From an uncultured Clostridia bacterium (lineage in GTDB: Bacteria; Bacillota_A; Clostridia; Oscillospirales; Oscillospiraceae), in the NCBI GenBank assembly GCA_947167435.1, contig CAMVIC010000015.1:1-13273 (forward strand): a DNA stretch of 13,273 bases, written 5' to 3'. The position numbers and the translations under genes are program-made. Positions within the stretch are counted from its first letter, which is position 1, and every line of letters starts with the position of its first letter. Of this stretch, positions 12,755 through 13,273 are shown in pieces. Below the pieces are notes generated by a model. That model had not been told where the DNA came from and did not search any database. It worked only from the letters and a program-made list of their open reading frames with translations.

Positions 12755-13273
12755 TCACTTCTTCAAAACGATGTCCACCTTGTCCTTGTAGATGCTGTCG
12801 GGGGGAATTACGCCCCGCACACAGGAGGTGGGATAGACGTTGGAACGGCGGCAGACGATGGTACCCGGATTCAGCACGCTGTTGCAGCCAATCTCCACAT
12901 TGTCACCCAGGACGGCGCCGAACTTCTTCCGTCCGGTGGGGATGGGCTCCCCCGGCTGGTGGACCACCACCAAGGTCTTGTCGCTCTTCACGTTACTGGT
13001 GATGGAGCCGGCGCCCATGTGGGCCTTGTAGCCCAGTATGGAGTCACCCACGTAATTATAATGGGGCGTCTGCACGTTGTCGAACAGGACCACGTTTTTC
13101 AGCTCGCAGGAGTTGCCTACTACGGCGTTCTTGCCCACAATGGCGCTGCCGCGGATGAAGGCGCAGTGCCGCACCTCGGCGCCGTGATCGATGATGCAGG
13201 GAGCGCCGATGTAAGCGGAGGGGAAGACCGTGGCATCCCTGGCGATCCACACGCCCTCCGCAGGATGGGCATA
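12755..13273 (-). CDS. GlmU-like left-handed beta-helix acyltransferase (5' end outside window)
   Basis: The C-terminal 172 residues of a gene that continues past the right edge; codons Y-A-H-P-A-E-G precede the first possible GTG at 13252. Hexapeptide repeats run through the visible part ('IRGSAIVGKNAVVGNSCELKN'). The segment 'PHYNYVGDSILG' aligns with the 'NHLSYLGDAEIG' region of GlmU, which holds its catalytic His. 'GAGSITSNVKSDK' matches GlmU 'GAGTITCNYDG'. GlmU acetylates glucosamine-1-phosphate to make UDP-GlcNAc. Clostridia carry shorter relatives annotated as UDP-GlcNAc pyrophosphorylase-related proteins, and this resembles them. Whether a nucleotidyltransferase domain precedes it cannot be seen. 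The terminator at 12715-12749 ends the transcript. Confidence 0.8.
   Translation of the reverse strand, partial: YAHPAEGVWIARDATVFPSAYIGAPCIIDHGAEVRHCAFIRGSAIVGKNAVVGNSCELKNVVLFDNVQTPHYNYVGDSILGYKAHMGAGSITSNVKSDKTLVVVHQPGEPIPTGRKKFGAVLGDNVEIGCNSVLNPGTIVCRRSNVYPTSCVRGVIPPDSIYKDKVDIVLKK

Overview
The window looks like chromosomal DNA from a GC-rich anaerobic Firmicute, most likely a gut Clostridium relative of the Oscillospirales type. The grounds are strong Shine-Dalgarno sites (AGGAGG/GGGAGG), canonical sigma-A promoters with 17-bp spacers, families typical of Clostridia (DHHW protein, DUF2975 plus small Cro/CI regulator, prokaryotic acyl-ACP thioesterase), and frequent GTG/TTG starts. The placement is inferred from style and family content, not from a marker gene. 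Every recognisable gene lies on the minus strand, so transcription runs right to left. No tRNA, rRNA, CRISPR, insertion sequence or phage gene is visible.

From right to left: (1) 12755-13273 holds the C-terminal part of a GlmU-like left-handed beta-helix protein, cut by the window edge, followed by a hairpin. (2) 11890-12626 is a two-gene operon, DUF2975 membrane protein then Cro/CI regulator, with a good promoter overlapped by a 7+2+7 palindrome. (3) 11537-11767 is a 76-residue two-helix membrane protein. The gap before it carries four copies of a TTTATGT-like element at an exact 14-bp period. (4) 9301-11294 is a translationally coupled pair encoding a MotA/TolQ/ExbB-type (ZorA-like) stator and a MotB/OmpA-type (ZorB-like) partner. 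It has its own promoter and a terminator on each side, and no chemotaxis, flagellar or Zorya effector gene beside it. (5) 7481-9150 is a DAACS-type symporter followed closely by an ElaA-like acetyltransferase, with its own promoter and terminator. (6) 106-7367 is a probable six-gene operon: AlgI-like MBOAT O-acyltransferase, DHHW (AlgJ/AlgX-like) protein, TPR-plus-RCC1-propeller membrane protein, DUF364-type protein, GT-C glycosyltransferase and acyl-ACP thioesterase. A perfect 12-bp-stem hairpin follows at 75-102.

The first two genes of block 6 form the known membrane-plus-extracytoplasmic arrangement for acetylating a surface polysaccharide. The propeller protein is coupled to them by an ATGA overlap and may belong to the same machine. 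The most interesting item is block 4. It looks like a stand-alone ion-driven motor whose periplasmic-side subunit carries sixteen uninterrupted heptads between the membrane helix and the peptidoglycan-binding domain. The 14-bp repeat array and the altered ion/substrate motifs of the symporter also deserve a second look.
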